DNA of 39,814 nt from Candidatus Enterococcus murrayae (GTDB lineage: Bacteria; Bacillota; Bacilli; Lactobacillales; Enterococcaceae), in assembly GCF_017315985.1 (NCBI RefSeq), contig NZ_JAFLVR010000067.1, positions 1-39,814 of the forward strand, given 5' to 3'. Within the stretch, counting starts at the first letter, position 1. Each line of letters begins with the position of its first letter. The notes below the pieces were generated by a model. That model was not told the DNA's origin. It did no database searches and worked only from the letters and a program-made list of their open reading frames with translations. Of the stretch, positions 39,679-39,814 are shown in pieces. A program made the position numbers and the translations under genes.

Positions 39679-39814
39679 TTAGTCAGATGCTTTTAATTCT
39701 TTTCGACAATAAATCCAGCTTCTGTTGCCTAATTTTCTGGATTTGGGTCTTGTGCAGGTGATACATGGGGGATGTTGATCATAGGACCAGTTATCTGTAA
39801 GCGTCATATACCAA
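39679..39814 (-). CDS. Short cysteine-rich frame cut by the right edge
   Basis: The minus strand is open from the edge to a TAA at 39679, reading DNWSYDQHPPCITCTRPKSR, then KLGNRSWIYCRKELKASD. Three cysteines in a C-x2-C ... C arrangement suggest metal binding. The N-terminal bases lie inside the IS-like repeat, so if real the gene is truncated by that insertion. An ATG at 39808 is inside the repeat. The family is unknown. Confidence 0.35.
   Translation of the reverse strand, partial: WYMTLTDNWSYDQHPPCITCTRPKSRKLGNRSWIYCRKELKASD
39797..39814. repeat. IS66-like terminal inverted repeat at the right edge
   Basis: GTAAGCGTCATATACCAA, the exact inverse of positions 1-18. The terminus points into the window, so the element lies to the right. 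Confidence 0.6.

Noticed and set aside
1-39814. Circular plasmid hypothesis from the matching ends
   Set aside because: The end repeats are inverted, not direct, and no replication gene is present, so the ends do not close a circle.

Overview
The window looks like accessory DNA of a low-GC Gram-positive coccus, most likely an Enterococcus or a close relative. The support is the strong AAGGAGG ribosome sites, CnaB-repeat wall-anchored adhesin, type VIIb (LXG) secretion cargo, Fst-type toxin, ACR3-type ars operon and many small toxin-antitoxin (TA) modules. Genus is inference; no rRNA or core phylogenetic marker is present. The first and last 18 bases are perfect inverted copies whose outer ends read 5'-GTAAGCG, the start I recall for IS66-family inverted repeats. 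The stretch therefore seems to lie between two insertion-sequence copies just outside it.

Layout. 1-2300: a small gene of unknown function (90 aa), an AraC-type regulator and a rhodanese-like protein. 2600-10770: two surface or secreted proteins, a 2 kDa-residue-class giant (about 2057 aa) with nine CnaB/SpaA-like repeats and an odd YPKTN sorting signal, and a secreted DUF5648/FIVAR protein. 10900-15400: a WYL regulator divergent from a flavin-binding protein and an oxidoreductase, with a palindromic operator between them; then an unknown two-repeat protein, a second rhodanese and a DUF1761 membrane protein. 15590-20430: a RelE-type TA pair, a MerR regulator divergent from an EFR1-type ferredoxin-flavodoxin, an orphan GHKL histidine kinase and an Rpn-family nuclease. 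20640-22580: an Rpn remnant, an Fst-like type I toxin, and a DUF1659/DUF2922 operon on the minus strand.

22790-25600 is TA-rich: RelB-YafQ, HicA-HicB and two decayed RelB/DinJ antitoxins. 25630-29709 is a complete arsenic-resistance operon arsR-arsD-arsA-acr3-arsC, with ArsR-type palindromes at the promoter and again inside the operon. 29710-33400 is a graveyard of repeats and broken small genes that also carries two tandem putative small RNA genes, a small ABM-like protein, a PemI/PemK pair and an orphan antitoxin with a broken toxin.

33450-37154 is a type VIIb secretion cargo module: a WXG100 protein, two LXG-targeting helper proteins, an LXG toxin with an unusual C-terminal domain, and two paralogous lipoproteins that are the likely immunity proteins. 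37248-39567 holds a Fic protein with its own C-terminal inhibitory motif, followed by a two-gene Kiwa anti-phage system (kwaA-kwaB).

Taken together, the region combines surface adhesion, interbacterial competition, phage defence, metal resistance and addiction modules, with many partly decayed copies that point to repeated gain and loss.
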